In this document: in pieces, positions 7,660 to 15,893 of the stretch
How positions within the stretch are numbered: the stretch's first letter is position 1
How the letters are laid out: each line of letters starts with the position of its first letter
Assembly: GCA_964548225.1 (NCBI GenBank)
Contig: CAZJQP010000016.1
Location: 7,511-71,510 of the forward strand
Length of the DNA stretch: 64,000 bases
Reading direction: 5' to 3'
Source: CALMEH01 sp964548225
GTDB taxonomy: Bacteria > Acidobacteriota > Blastocatellia > Pyrinomonadales > Pyrinomonadaceae
Program-made: the position numbers and the translations under genes
The notes under the pieces: model-generated
What the model saw: only the letters and a program-made list of their open reading frames with translations
Databases searched by the model: none
What the model was told of the DNA's origin: nothing

Positions 7660-8610
7660 TCATTTATTGTCCGATGTTTCGAGACTTTCCGCAAAATACG
7701 CGACGGTTTTCTTCAAGCCTTCGGCAAGCGGAATGGTCGGCGACCAATTTAATAACTTCTGAGCGCGTTCGATGTTCGGTTTGCGCTGTTTCGGATCGTC
7801 TTGCGGCAAGGGCAGATGCGTGATTTTAATTTCCTTGCCGATAGTTTTCGCAACTTCCTGCGCGAGTTCGTTCATCGTAAATTCGCCCGGATTGCCGATA
7901 TTTACAGGCAAATGAATATCTTCCGTCTCGGTATTCATCAAACGAATAAAGCCTTCGACCAAATCATCAACGTAACAAAACGAACGAGTCTGATTGCCGT
8001 CGCCGTAAATCGTCAAATCTTCGCCGCGCAGAGCTTGCACGATAAAATTAGACACCACGCGCCCATCATCCGCCCGCATTTTCGGACCGTAAGTATTAAA
8101 AATGCGAACAATCCGCGTATCAACGCCATTCTGCCGGTGATAATCCATAAACAAAGTCTCGGCAATGCGTTTTCCCTCGTCGTAACAGCTACGCAAACCA
8201 ATCGGATTGACATTTCCCCAATAGCTTTCGGGTTGCGGATGAATTTCAGGATCGCCATAAACTTCCGATGTCGAAGCCTGAAAAATCCGCGCATTAACGC
8301 GCTTTGCCAAGCCGAGCATATTTATCGCGCCCATCACGCTCGTCTTAACAGTTTTGACGGGATTGTATTGATAATGAACGGGCGAAGCCGGACACGCGAG
8401 GTTATAAATCTGGTCAACTTCGAGAAAAATCGGTTCGGTAATGTCGTGGCGAATGAGTTCAAAACGATAATTGTCCAAAAGATGCGCGACATTTTCCTTT
8501 CTGCCCGTAAAATAATTGTCGAGACAAATAACTTCATTGCCTTCGTTCAAAAGCCTTTCGCAAAGATGCGAGCCGATAAAGCCCGCGCCGCCGGTAATCA
8601 AAATTCTCAT
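7660..8610 (-). CDS. UDP-glucuronate decarboxylase (UDP-xylose synthase), SDR family
   Basis: 316 residues from Met at 8610; an upstream in-frame start would add 20 residues encoded by a hairpin and is rejected. Motifs are GGAGFIGS (7-14), LDNYFTG, LACPASPVHYQ, TSE (114-116) and catalytic Tyr143-Lys147 in SCYDEGKR. The ACPASP and CYDEGKR signatures are those of UDP-xylose synthases, which oxidise and decarboxylate UDP-glucuronate to UDP-xylose for polysaccharides. Length fits the cytosolic bacterial form. Partner sugar-nucleotide SDR lies downstream on the same strand. Confidence 0.92.
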   Translation of the reverse strand: MRILITGGAGFIGSHLCERLLNEGNEVICLDNYFTGRKENVAHLLDNYRFELIRHDITEPIFLEVDQIYNLACPASPVHYQYNPVKTVKTSVMGAINMLGLAKRVNARIFQASTSEVYGDPEIHPQPESYWGNVNPIGLRSCYDEGKRIAETLFMDYHRQNGVDTRIVRIFNTYGPKMRADDGRVVSNFIVQALRGEDLTIYGDGNQTRSFCYVDDLVEGFIRLMNTETEDIHLPVNIGNPGEFTMNELAQEVAKTIGKEIKITHLPLPQDDPKQRKPNIERAQKLLNWSPTIPLAEGLKKTVAYFAESLETSDNK

Positions 8611-8611
8611 A

Positions 8612-8684
8612 AGTTGGTAATTGGTAATAAGTAATTGGTAATAGGCAAAAAACTTATTACCAATTACCAATTACTTATTACCGA
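8612..8684. repeat. TTGGTAA-heptamer hairpin
   Basis: The left arm is built of heptamers (TTGGTAA, TTGGTAA, TAAGTAA, TTGGTAA), and 8623-8642 pairs perfectly with 8663-8682 over 20 bp. It separates the S9 peptidase stop from the UDP-xylose synthase start and may terminate transcription. It is one of the oligomer-built palindromes discussed in the findings. Confidence 0.8.
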
Positions 8685-8687
8685 AAT

Positions 8688-10985
8688 TCATTTTAAGTGC
8701 TTCTCGAAGAAAGTCAAAATCCGTTCGTATTCGTCCGCCCACGAACTCGGACGAGTGAAGCCGTGATTTTCCGATGGATAGAGCATTGCTTCAAAATACT
8801 GCGTTTTTTCGAGCCGCATCAGCTTTTCCATAAGTTGAATCGAATCCTGCGCCGGAACATTGTCGTCAACCAATCCGTGCAAAATCAAAAGCGGTTTTTG
8901 CAAATTTTCGGCGTATGTTATCGGCGAACTTCGCTTGTAGGCTTCGGGATTTCGGTCGGGAAAACCTAATCTTTCGGTCGTATAGACTGGCGACGAATAG
9001 AAATAATTTTTCCAATCGAACACGGAGCGCAAAGCCGCCGCCGCCGCGATTTTATCCGGCGCACGCATCACCAACATTCCCGCCATAAATCCGCCGTAAC
9101 TTCCGCCGTAAACGCCGACTTTCTTCTCGTCAACCGCATAATTTTTGACCATAAAATCAATCGAATCTAAATGATCTTCGTGATCTTTGCCGCCGAGAAA
9201 GTCGTGAACATCAGTGCGCCAATCGCGCCCGTAGCCCGCCGAGCCGCGAAAATCAATGTCCAGCACGACATAACCTTTCTGCGTCAAAAGCTGATTGAAC
9301 ATAAATTCGCGGTAATAATTGTTCCAGCCGTTTATCGTATTTTGCAGATAGCCCGCGCCGTGAACAAAAATCGCCATCGGATATTTTTTCGATTTATCAA
9401 AATCCGCCGGCAAGTAAATTTTCGATTTTATCTGCTTGCCGTCCCGCGAAGGAATATCAATAAATTTTGGCTCATTCCATTTTCGATTAAGAAAATTTGC
9501 GGGTGTAGTATTCGTCAATTTTTTAATATTGGCAGACGCAAATTTCACTATTGCATAAAGTTCAGTTGGCTGATTCCAAGTTGATGATTGAAACAAAATA
9601 GTATCTCCTTCAAATTGTGGATTCGTCTTCATTCCTTTGAAGTTTCCCGTTACTCTAATAGGTAGATAATCATCTTCGGACTTAGAAAGAGCAGATAGTT
9701 GACGTTCGCTTGTTCCTTTTTGGGTTGATAAATAAACAATATCGCGGATGTCCATCCATTTTGCCCATTCGACTTGCCAATTTCCTTTCGTCAGTTGTTT
9801 GATTTCGACTTTTCCCGTAAAACCTGAGTCGGTCGGATTTTCTTGGCGGATTTCGTTTGTCGGATTCGCTTGCGGTTTGACGCGTTCGAGCGTGGCGAGA
9901 TATAAATGATTAAAACCGTCTTTTTCGCTTCCGAAAAGAATCTGCGAAGAGTCTTTCGGATTCGCTTCGACAATCGAAGAAAGCGGCGCAATCCATTTTT
10001 CGTCGCGCTCTTCCGTAACTAAAATCGTCTGTTCGGCTTTGCTTCCGACGTTGTGAATGTAGAAAATCTGCCGCCGCTTCGTGTCTTGGTCAATGCGGTC
10101 AACAATCAAACTCCGATTATCGCTTGCCCAATCAAGACCGCGAATATAGCCCGCGCCGTCCGCTTTCGGGAGTTTTATTTCAAACGGTCTTTCGAGGCTT
10201 CCGTCAAGTTTTGAAACCAAAACCTTCTGCTCGGTAAATCCGCGCCGAAACGAAGGCGTTTGCACAAATTCGTCCAAATAATTCGGCACAAAAAGCGCAC
10301 GTTGCCGCGAGCCGTCCGAAACGATATACGCCAAAAGCGTCGCGTCCTTCGTCGGATTCACGCCGAAAACATTCTGAAAAGCCGTCGGATTCGCTTCCTT
10401 TGTAACCTGCACGATTGAAGTTTCCTTCAAATTCAAAACAAAATAATTGCCGCCCGAAGAATACAAAACGCTGTCATTCGTCAACCAACGCGCCGCCGCT
10501 TCAAAACCTTGCGTTCTGGTGATTCGACGCGGTTTTGCGTCTTTCATTTCTAAATCCAAAACATAAATATCCGTATTCTGTAAAAACAAAATCCGCTTTG
10601 AATCGGGCGAAAATTCCACGCCGAACAGATTTTTTTCACGCGCCCGCACAAAATCATCGCGCACCGTCAAACCGTAATTCAATTTACTTTCGGCTTGCGG
10701 TGAGCGCATTTCAAAATTTTCTTCCGCATTCACCAAAATTCGCGGCTCGCCACCGGAAGTCGAAACGATATAAAGATTTCGCGGCTCAATGCCCGCCGCA
10801 TTCCACGAAAAAATCACCGTTTTTCCATCAGGCGAAAGACGTTCCGAATCAGCACGCATTCCGGCAATCGAAGGCTCGCGCATAATCTCGCGCACGGTCA
10901 AGTTTTGAGCGTTTGCACTCAAAACAAGTAAAAAGTAAAAAGTAAAAAGGCAAAAATAAAAAGCGGAAAGTTTGATTTTGGTCAT
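8688..10985 (-). CDS. S9 family prolyl-oligopeptidase-type peptidase, secreted
   Basis: 765 residues. An N-terminal signal peptide precedes a beta-propeller region (PD40-like SPDGK and SPDSKRIL segments), then a C-terminal alpha/beta-hydrolase domain with the full triad: Ser629 in GGSYGGFMAG, Asp707 in GLVDDNVP, His741 in ENHGF. This is the dipeptidyl-aminopeptidase/acylaminoacyl-peptidase arrangement; such enzymes trim exported oligopeptides. The signal-peptide core (FYFCLFTFYFLLVL) is encoded by reiterated GTAAAAA units (10925-10965), an oddity described in the findings. Confidence 0.93.
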   Translation of the reverse strand: MTKIKLSAFYFCLFTFYFLLVLSANAQNLTVREIMREPSIAGMRADSERLSPDGKTVIFSWNAAGIEPRNLYIVSTSGGEPRILVNAEENFEMRSPQAESKLNYGLTVRDDFVRAREKNLFGVEFSPDSKRILFLQNTDIYVLDLEMKDAKPRRITRTQGFEAAARWLTNDSVLYSSGGNYFVLNLKETSIVQVTKEANPTAFQNVFGVNPTKDATLLAYIVSDGSRQRALFVPNYLDEFVQTPSFRRGFTEQKVLVSKLDGSLERPFEIKLPKADGAGYIRGLDWASDNRSLIVDRIDQDTKRRQIFYIHNVGSKAEQTILVTEERDEKWIAPLSSIVEANPKDSSQILFGSEKDGFNHLYLATLERVKPQANPTNEIRQENPTDSGFTGKVEIKQLTKGNWQVEWAKWMDIRDIVYLSTQKGTSERQLSALSKSEDDYLPIRVTGNFKGMKTNPQFEGDTILFQSSTWNQPTELYAIVKFASANIKKLTNTTPANFLNRKWNEPKFIDIPSRDGKQIKSKIYLPADFDKSKKYPMAIFVHGAGYLQNTINGWNNYYREFMFNQLLTQKGYVVLDIDFRGSAGYGRDWRTDVHDFLGGKDHEDHLDSIDFMVKNYAVDEKKVGVYGGSYGGFMAGMLVMRAPDKIAAAAALRSVFDWKNYFYSSPVYTTERLGFPDRNPEAYKRSSPITYAENLQKPLLILHGLVDDNVPAQDSIQLMEKLMRLEKTQYFEAMLYPSENHGFTRPSSWADEYERILTFFEKHLK
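10925..10965. repeat. GTAAAAA-unit repeat inside the peptidase signal-peptide codons
   Basis: AAGTAAAAAGTAAAAAGTAA at 10926-10945, followed by AAAGGCAAAAATAAAAAG. The same unit forms the hairpin at 56262-56339 and the 3' end of moaE (60121-60152). Here it lies within the S9 peptidase coding region and supplies its hydrophobic core. Confidence 0.75.
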
Positions 10986-11007
10986 TTGATTTTCGGTTTT
11001 TAACTAA

Positions 11008-11055
11008 TCTGTAAGCAAGATAATTTTTAAGTCTGTAAGCAAGATAATTTTTAAG
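11008..11055. repeat. 24-bp direct repeat, two copies
   Basis: TCTGTAAGCAAGATAATTTT plus TAAG occurs at 11008-11031 and again at 11032-11055, upstream of the S9 peptidase start and next to the scaffold gap. A matching inverted fragment ATCTTGCTTA lies at 11141-11150 beyond the gap. Confidence 0.75.
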
Positions 11056-11094
11056 CCCGATTAAGTTCTATTCAAATTAAATCTAACAATCGCG

Positions 11095-11104
11095 NNNNNN
11101 NNNN
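11095..11104. other. Assembly gap (10 N)
   Basis: Ten unresolved bases join two contigs. The true distance is unknown. Repeats on both sides (direct repeats before, a 25-bp inverted repeat after) probably caused the break. Confidence 0.99.
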
Positions 11105-11260
11105 CCGCCCGATGTGCGGAAGGTCTCTGACCTTCCGACAATCTTGCTTAAGAACTTCGGGCTACGCCCGCAGCGTTCGGGGCGTAGCCCCATCGTAATT
11201 AGAAGTCGTGCCGAAAGGTCAGAGACCTTCCGCACATCGGCGGGCAAAGCCCGAAGCGGA
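11105..11260. repeat. Palindromic repeat next to the gap
   Basis: CGATGTGCGGAAGGTCTCTG and five more bases (11110-11134) match the complement of 11215-11239. Nested inside are GGGCTACGCCC and GGGGCGTAGCCCC stems. It looks like a dispersed palindromic element; the open frame across it is an artefact of the repeat. Confidence 0.7.
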
Positions 11261-11268
11261 CTAAAAAA

Positions 11269-11460
11269 TTATCTTTGCTCGGAACGATTTTTTAATTCCT
11301 CAAGCTCATACATTTTTCGCTGAAGTTTTTCTACTCTTTGAGTGGGTGTTAATTTCAAATTCTCAAGCAACTCATTTAAATCAACTCCAGCCTCCTTCGC
11401 CGCCGCAATTTTGCTTCCCGGTTTCGGATTCAAAAGTTTTTCTTCTATGGAGCGTTTCAT
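11269..11460 (-). CDS. Small antitoxin-like hypothetical protein
   Basis: 63 residues: MKRSIEEKLLNPKPGSKIAA, then a helical segment with GVDLNELLENLKLTPTQRVEKLQ. Acidobacterial and cyanobacterial genomes carry many small proteins of this pattern, often paired with a nucleotidyltransferase-type partner (recalled, not checked). No partner is visible here; downstream lies the palindromic repeat and scaffold gap, so one could be missing. It starts 9 bp after the phosphatase stop on the same strand. Confidence 0.55.
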   Translation of the reverse strand: MKRSIEEKLLNPKPGSKIAAAKEAGVDLNELLENLKLTPTQRVEKLQRKMYELEELKNRSEQR

Positions 11461-11469
11461 AAATTAATT

Positions 11470-12321
11470 TTACGGCAATTCGAGCGCGTTTGCACGTTTT
11501 TCTGCTCTTGGTGCGTTTGATTTATCGTCGCGGTAGATTGCGCTTTCCCATTCGCCATACATCGCGTTTGGAATGACGATAAACATATTTCCCCATAAAT
11601 CTTTGGCTTTGTCGGTTTCGGCAAATCTGTCCGCAACAGATTTGTTTTCAAAAACGTCCGACAAATCGTTCAAATTATCGCCGATGAGCGAAACGATGCG
11701 GTAATTCTTTTTTACGTCCAGACGGCGCGGTTCTTTGCTCGAAATCGGTCTGCCGTCTTGCCCGACGACGCGCAAAAGCACATTTTCGGCGGAAATATCA
11801 GGAAATCCGGCTGACTTTAAGTTGTCAATCGTCGCTTGAAGTTGCGGATTTGCGTCGCGGTTTGAAACGTAGAAAATCCGCACGCCTTTCGATTTCGCGT
11901 AGATTGCAAAATCAACCGCGCCCGGAATCGCTTTTGCCTTTCGCATTTCGCCCCACGCATACCAACTTTTCAAATCAAACGGCAGATTATTTTTTGCGCC
12001 CAAGGCTTGTGCGGGCGAATTGTCGAGCATTGTTTCATCAATATCAACCACGATTGCACGAGGTTTTTTGCGTTCGGCTTTCGGAAGTTTTTTACGCGAT
12101 TTGTCGTCTGCGTCAATTCCAAGTTTCGCCCAATTAAACGCTTGCAGACACAAAGCGCGATATTCCGACGCTTTTTGTTGAAACAAAATCGCCGCGATTT
12201 GATATTCGTAATCGGATTTAACGGTCGTCTGTTGCTGTGCCGTCGAATTAGTCGCAAAATAAGTTGTAATGACGGACGCGAACACGAGTCCGAAGGTTAG
12301 AAGATAGTTTTTGGTTTTCAT
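11470..12321 (-). CDS. Secreted HAD acid phosphatase (5'-nucleotidase, lipoprotein e(P4)-like)
   Basis: 283 residues from Met at 12321; the longer frame adds 14 unlikely residues. A Sec signal peptide is followed by the class B/C-type HAD domain: catalytic DxD in VVDIDETMLDN (Asp93, Asp95), VSNRD as motif II, and the metal loop LIGDNLND. The insert with FDLKSWYAWGE is typical of e(P4)/HppA acid phosphatases, which dephosphorylate nucleotides in the periplasm or outer membrane. No lipobox Cys is apparent, unlike Haemophilus e(P4), so it may be soluble. Confidence 0.88.
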   Translation of the reverse strand: MKTKNYLLTFGLVFASVITTYFATNSTAQQQTTVKSDYEYQIAAILFQQKASEYRALCLQAFNWAKLGIDADDKSRKKLPKAERKKPRAIVVDIDETMLDNSPAQALGAKNNLPFDLKSWYAWGEMRKAKAIPGAVDFAIYAKSKGVRIFYVSNRDANPQLQATIDNLKSAGFPDISAENVLLRVVGQDGRPISSKEPRRLDVKKNYRIVSLIGDNLNDLSDVFENKSVADRFAETDKAKDLWGNMFIVIPNAMYGEWESAIYRDDKSNAPRAEKRANALELP

Positions 12322-12334
12322 AGACAAAGAAATT

Positions 12335-12481
12335 ATGCCCGAAAACGCGAAAGAAAAAAACACGGCGGAAGAAGAAATTGAAGAAAAGAAAGCCGAAAAT
12401 GAAGAGCGAAGTTATTATTACGACGATGCTTGCGGTTACGAAATTTATGACGCGGACGAGGAAGATGAAGAAAATTTGTAG
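12335..12481 (+). CDS. Small acidic hypothetical protein
   Basis: 48 residues, divergent from the phosphatase gene. It is Glu/Lys-rich and then contains YYYDDACGYEIYDADEED before an acidic end. Start ATG 12335 with a modest purine-rich leader; stop TAG 12479-12481. The gap otherwise has no gene, and the composition is not that of random intergenic DNA. No family recognised. Confidence 0.45.
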   Translation: MPENAKEKNTAEEEIEEKKAENEERSYYYDDACGYEIYDADEEDEENL

Positions 12482-12506
12482 AAAATATGGTAGTGAACAC
12501 AAAATA

Positions 12507-12585
12507 ATGAAAAACTAAAAGTAAAAAGTGAAAAGTGAAAGAAATAAGTTCTCCACTTTTCACTTTTAGTTTTTAGTTTTTCACT
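12507..12585. repeat. Heptamer-built hairpin between convergent genes
   Basis: Left arm (12507-12537) consists of ACTAAAA, GTAAAAA, GTGAAAA and GTGAAAG heptamers; right arm 12554-12585 is the near-complement (about 3 mismatches over 31 bp). It ends in the stop codon of the minus-strand lipoprotein gene and could terminate both directions. Confidence 0.75.
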
Positions 12586-13441
12586 AATTAAAGATGATGT
12601 ATTCGTCCGGTCTGACATTGCGCGTTTTGCCGTCTTTGAATTTAACTTCTTTGTCGGAAGTCGCTTCGCCGAATTCCCAACGCGAAGTGTTGGACGTGCC
12701 TTTGACGAGAACGATGTCGCCCGCTTTCATCGGCGTTCCGGTTGAACCGGTTTTCGGTTGCGGCGCAACTTTTGTAAATTCAACGTCGCTGGGGTTGAAA
12801 TTGTCTGCCCATTTGACTTTCGCTTTTTCACCGCTGATGCTCTGAACCGTTCCACCATACCAACTGTTGCCGCTCCAAGCCGCCACAACCGTATCGCCGA
12901 CTTTCGGTGCGTAGCCCGAAGGAACAACGGGGCGCATCGTTGCAACTTTCTTTTCAAAGCCCGATTCGGCTTTCACCTTTTTAAATTCCTCAACCGTTGC
13001 CGGACGCACGACAACAACTTGGTCAGGCGAAAGATTGGTCTTGTTGCCATAGGAAAGATTTTCGACTTCGATTGATTTTCCGTCAGCCTTTGTAATTTCC
13101 GCCGCCGCCCAATAGTTTTCGTTGCCGCGTTTGGCAAGCACGAAATCGCCGACTTTCAAATTAGTATTCGAGCCGGGTGTCGGAATTGTATAAACATCCG
13201 CTTCGTCAACCGTGTAAGTTTGCGAACCAAATGGAATTTTATAACGCGAACCGTCAACCGATTCGATTTTTCCTTCGCCAAAGCCTTCACGCGATTGTTT
13301 GAACAAAACCGTGTCGCCCGCTTTCGGCTTTGCGCCGTCGGTTTTCGCCGTTTGTGTTCCCGTGTTTCCGGTGTTGCCACCGCCGCCGCCGCAAGCTACG
13401 AATAAAACGCTTGCACATAAAATCAATAATAATTTTTTCAT
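12584..13441 (-). CDS. Lipoprotein with four Tudor/SH3-like repeats
   Basis: 285 residues. Signal peptide with lipobox LFVAC (Cys17) followed by a Gly linker. Four beta-barrel-like repeats each begin K(A/V)GDxV: KAGDTVLFK (about 41), KVGDFVLAKR (about 97), KVGDTVVAAW (about 177) and KAGDIVLVK (about 241), with aromatic GxG(K/T)(I/V) strands such as WYGGTVQSISG. This resembles Tudor-knot/agenet modules, usually peptide- or nucleic-acid-binding in eukaryotes. In an anchored periplasmic protein a different ligand is likely. Function unknown. Confidence 0.8.
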   Translation of the reverse strand: MKKLLLILCASVLFVACGGGGGNTGNTGTQTAKTDGAKPKAGDTVLFKQSREGFGEGKIESVDGSRYKIPFGSQTYTVDEADVYTIPTPGSNTNLKVGDFVLAKRGNENYWAAAEITKADGKSIEVENLSYGNKTNLSPDQVVVVRPATVEEFKKVKAESGFEKKVATMRPVVPSGYAPKVGDTVVAAWSGNSWYGGTVQSISGEKAKVKWADNFNPSDVEFTKVAPQPKTGSTGTPMKAGDIVLVKGTSNTSRWEFGEATSDKEVKFKDGKTRNVRPDEYIIFN

Positions 13442-13505
13442 TTTTTTATCTCCTGTGTTTGATTGGTAATCTGACCTTTTCGGTCATTTTTTTTCCTTCC
13501 CGACA

Positions 13506-13582
13506 GGTTTGAAGCGCACGGATTTACTTTCTCACTAGATTTTTACCAATCAAAGACAGGCAAAATCCGCACGCTTCAAACC
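13506..13582. repeat. Inverted repeat upstream of the Tudor-like lipoprotein gene
   Basis: GGTTTGAAGCGCACGGATTT at 13506-13525 pairs with 13563-13582 with two mismatches. It lies immediately beside the TGGAGCGC element and may be part of the same insertion. Confidence 0.55.
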
Positions 13583-13597
13583 CAATCGAGCCTAATG

Positions 13598-13736
13598 ATT
13601 GGAGCGCAGCCGGCTCGGTTACAACATCGCGTTTTTCAGCAATATAACGGTGTTTGCAAATAACTCAACTTGATTTCTTCACAAACGCTTTTTCGCGCTT
13701 TGCGCTCATTGCAAGCGAACCGCTTGCGCTCCAGTC
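13598..13736. repeat. Degenerate TGGAGCGC/MITE-like element
   Basis: Left end ATTGGAGCGCAGC (13597-13609), right end GCTTGCGCTCCAGTCAAT (13722-13739), related to the terminal repeats of the element at 59280-59460. The right end reaches the stop codon of the gene at 13739. The internal sequence also shares TTTGCAA and AACGGTGTTTG words with other copies. Confidence 0.6.
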
Positions 13737-13738
13737 AA

Positions 13739-14209
13739 TTAATTGTTGCGGTCGTATTCAATGCCGCGATTGACTTCCGCAATCGCATCGCTTATCAAGT
13801 TCATCGCTTGATTGCGATAACCGCCTTTATCAGCCGAAGCCTTTCGCAAATTTGCCAACGCAGATTGCAGATACTCACGCGCCTTAACCATATTCGGCTG
13901 ATCTAAATTGTTAAAATTAACAGGCGAAAATTCGTTTTCCGAAAAATTTCGCCGTCTGCGGTCATTCGGATTTTGCTGATCATATGCAATACCGTTTTTG
14001 ACCGATGTAATTGCTTGTCCGGTAATCGAAATCGCACGTTCACGGTGTCCGCCTTTGTCTGCCGTGGCGCGTTTCAAATATTTCAGAGCATCTTCCAAAT
14101 TATCCTGCGCCGCCCGCATAAACGGTTGGTCGGCTTTAATCGGCAAAGCCAACATCGAAACTGCCAAAATCATTCCTAAAACTGCTGTTAAACTTTTCTT
14201 CATTTTCAT
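13739..14209 (-). CDS. Secreted protein with duplicated helical repeat
   Basis: 156 residues. Signal peptide to about residue 26, then two related units of about 50 residues: one with NLEDALKYLKRATADKGGHR and IAYD, one with YLQSALANLRKASADKGGYR and IEYD. Both hold a KGGxR turn between two helices. Such helical-duplication proteins occur in exported proteomes of Acidobacteriota and Verrucomicrobiota without assigned function. A TGAAATG-N16-CACTAA promoter motif lies 24 bp upstream, shared with two other units here. Confidence 0.8.
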   Translation of the reverse strand: MKMKKSLTAVLGMILAVSMLALPIKADQPFMRAAQDNLEDALKYLKRATADKGGHRERAISITGQAITSVKNGIAYDQQNPNDRRRRNFSENEFSPVNFNNLDQPNMVKAREYLQSALANLRKASADKGGYRNQAMNLISDAIAEVNRGIEYDRNN

Positions 14210-14232
14210 CTCCTTTTTTCAAACTTTTGATA

Positions 14233-14261
14233 TTAGTGTCAAAACCCGAAAAAACATTTCA
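14233..14261 (-). promoter_or_regulatory. Putative ECF-type promoter, copy A
   Basis: On the minus strand TGAAATG (14261-14255), 16 nt, CACTAA (14238-14233), upstream of the start at 14209. Same elements and identical spacing as at 16669-16697 and 17762-17790. Confidence 0.6.
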
Positions 14262-14263
14262 CC

Positions 14264-14884
14264 TTACGGACATTTAACAAAAAATCCGCCGCCGCCGAAG
14301 CTGTCAACTTTTGAAGCTGACCATTTTCCGCCAGCGTAGGTTTGTTTGACAATCCATTCCTGAACCTGACAATTCGGGCGTTTCGGCAATTTCAGCAAAG
14401 CCGTGCCGCGAATAAAACGATTTGTCGGCACGCCGAGCGAATTTTTAAACATATTCCAATCTTTATAGTTTGAACCGATGTTCAAAACGCTCACGCCCGC
14501 GTAATAGCTGATAAATTTCGCTTTCGCCATTCCTTCTTCCGTCGGACGCTTAAACGGCGGCTGTTGCCACGAATTATTTTTGCCCGCCTCGTTAATCAAG
14601 CCGCGCAATTTTTCCAATTCCTCACGCACCGGAGCTTGCCAGTCAGCCGGAAAATCCGAAACCGAAACTTTCAAAGTCTTCGCCAAATTCGCTTTCCAAA
14701 CATCCGGCTCAAAAAGCAAAAGCTGAATGTCGTCCGAAGTAATATTGTTTGAATTATCGAGCGCACGTTTGATTTCATTGCGCGTAAAACCCATATTTAC
14801 TTCAATTATGTCCTGTGCCTCGGACTGCGCGAAAATGCTTGCCGAAAACAACAAAATAGTTGCCAAAAATAATGCTGATTTCAT
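14264..14884 (-). CDS. Hypothetical secreted protein
   Basis: 206 residues from Met at 14884 (an upstream start would add 11 residues before the signal). A signal peptide ending ASIFAQ is followed by a helical region with FTRNEIKRALDNSNNITSDDI and a C-terminal part containing VQEWIVKQTYAGGKWSASKVDSFGGGG. Two Cys residues near the C-terminus may pair. No family recognised. Last of five tandem small exported-protein genes on the minus strand. Confidence 0.75.
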   Translation of the reverse strand: MKSALFLATILLFSASIFAQSEAQDIIEVNMGFTRNEIKRALDNSNNITSDDIQLLLFEPDVWKANLAKTLKVSVSDFPADWQAPVREELEKLRGLINEAGKNNSWQQPPFKRPTEEGMAKAKFISYYAGVSVLNIGSNYKDWNMFKNSLGVPTNRFIRGTALLKLPKRPNCQVQEWIVKQTYAGGKWSASKVDSFGGGGFFVKCP

Positions 14885-14923
14885 CTTGAAATTTCTCCTC
14901 ATTTCACTAATACTCACAGAGTT

Positions 14924-15322
14924 TTACTTTATCGTGCCATTAAATTCGTGGAAGTAGGAACGCGAACCGTTTTCAACCAGACTTCCGCTCAGTTTTAACT
15001 TTTGGTCGTCAAACTCTAATGTTCCACTAAATTTTGAATCGTTATCCTTAAACAAAGAACACGGTTGTTCGGTAGCTATCCAGACTGCATCTTGTTTGAT
15101 AAATTTGATTGCCGGACATTTGGAAAGAAATGTCGCATTGTTGCTGTCGGCATCCGAAATTTTTACCGAAACCGTTTTGTCAGATTCTTTGTTGAGCGAA
15201 GCGGTCGCTTTTTGCTCGGTTTTTTCGGGTCCGACTTGCCGCGTCATTGTTCCCGAATAATTTGTTCCGCCGCAAGCCGTTAAAAACAAACTCATTAACA
15301 TAAAAATCGCTAGCTTTTTCAT
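14924..15322 (-). CDS. Hypothetical lipoprotein
   Basis: 132 residues with lipobox LTAC (Cys17) followed by GGTNYSGTMTRQ. The mature part is beta-rich and ends SYFHEFNGTIK; two Cys (CPAIKF and QPCSLF) may form a disulfide. It looks like a small beta-barrel lipoprotein. It starts 10 bp after the preceding gene's stop and is part of the tandem exported-protein run. Confidence 0.75.
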   Translation of the reverse strand: MKKLAIFMLMSLFLTACGGTNYSGTMTRQVGPEKTEQKATASLNKESDKTVSVKISDADSNNATFLSKCPAIKFIKQDAVWIATEQPCSLFKDNDSKFSGTLEFDDQKLKLSGSLVENGSRSYFHEFNGTIK

Positions 15323-15332
15323 AACTTTTCTC

Positions 15333-15872
15333 CTACTGTTTCAAAGTAATTTCCAAAGTAAAATCCGCATCGGTCAAACCATCCGCACCCGCCACGCCGA
15401 TAATTACGCTGTATGGATTTTTGATTGCATTGAGCGAAATCGTTCGTGCTTCGGTTTGCGTTTTGCCTTTTTTCGGGTAATCCCATTTATATTCGGCTTC
15501 GCACGTTACCGCGCTTGCTAAATCTTCGGGCAAAATTATTTTGTTCGCCGCGATTTCATATCCGTAAATGCTCAAATTTTTGCTCGCGTCTTTCGGAGTT
15601 ACGGTGATTGTCATAATCGAATTTGACGGAATTGCCGTTGAAAAAAGAACGTGATTACCCGTAAATTTCGCGTTTTGTGTTGCCGGAAAACACGCTGTCG
15701 AACTCGTTGAAGCCCATTTCAGACTCGACATTTTCGCACCGTTCGCAAGCGAACCTTCAATTTTTACCGTTTTGTTCGGTTCAACCTTAATTGCCGTAAT
15801 ATTCGGCTTATTTTGCCCAAAAACACTCATCGAAAACACCAAAATTGTTATCAAGAAAATTGTTAATTTCAT
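15333..15872 (-). CDS. Hypothetical secreted beta-rich protein
   Basis: 179 residues with a clear signal peptide (cleavage after SVFG near residue 19). The mature protein has many short strands and ends in GVAGADGLTDADFTLEITLKQ, similar to pre-peptidase/jelly-roll tails, though weakly. Two Cys (ACFPA, VTCEAEY). A purine-rich ribosome site precedes the start. Function unknown; transcribed with its small exported neighbours. Confidence 0.75.
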   Translation of the reverse strand: MKLTIFLITILVFSMSVFGQNKPNITAIKVEPNKTVKIEGSLANGAKMSSLKWASTSSTACFPATQNAKFTGNHVLFSTAIPSNSIMTITVTPKDASKNLSIYGYEIAANKIILPEDLASAVTCEAEYKWDYPKKGKTQTEARTISLNAIKNPYSVIIGVAGADGLTDADFTLEITLKQ

Positions 15873-15893
15873 CTCGAATTTCTCCTTTAAAAC

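Noticed and set aside
7213..7694. Proteins with seven-residue repeats from frames through the 7.3-kb array on both strands
   Set aside because: Open in several frames only because the period is a multiple of three; no ribosome site, no conserved domain.
8611..8670. N-terminal 20-residue extension of UDP-xylose synthase
   Set aside because: Translated from the TTGGTAA hairpin; the conserved protein starts at MRILITGG.
11114..11323. Plus-strand 69-residue frame after the scaffold gap
   Set aside because: Encoded by the palindromic repeat next to the gap; no ribosome site and overlaps the small antitoxin-like gene.
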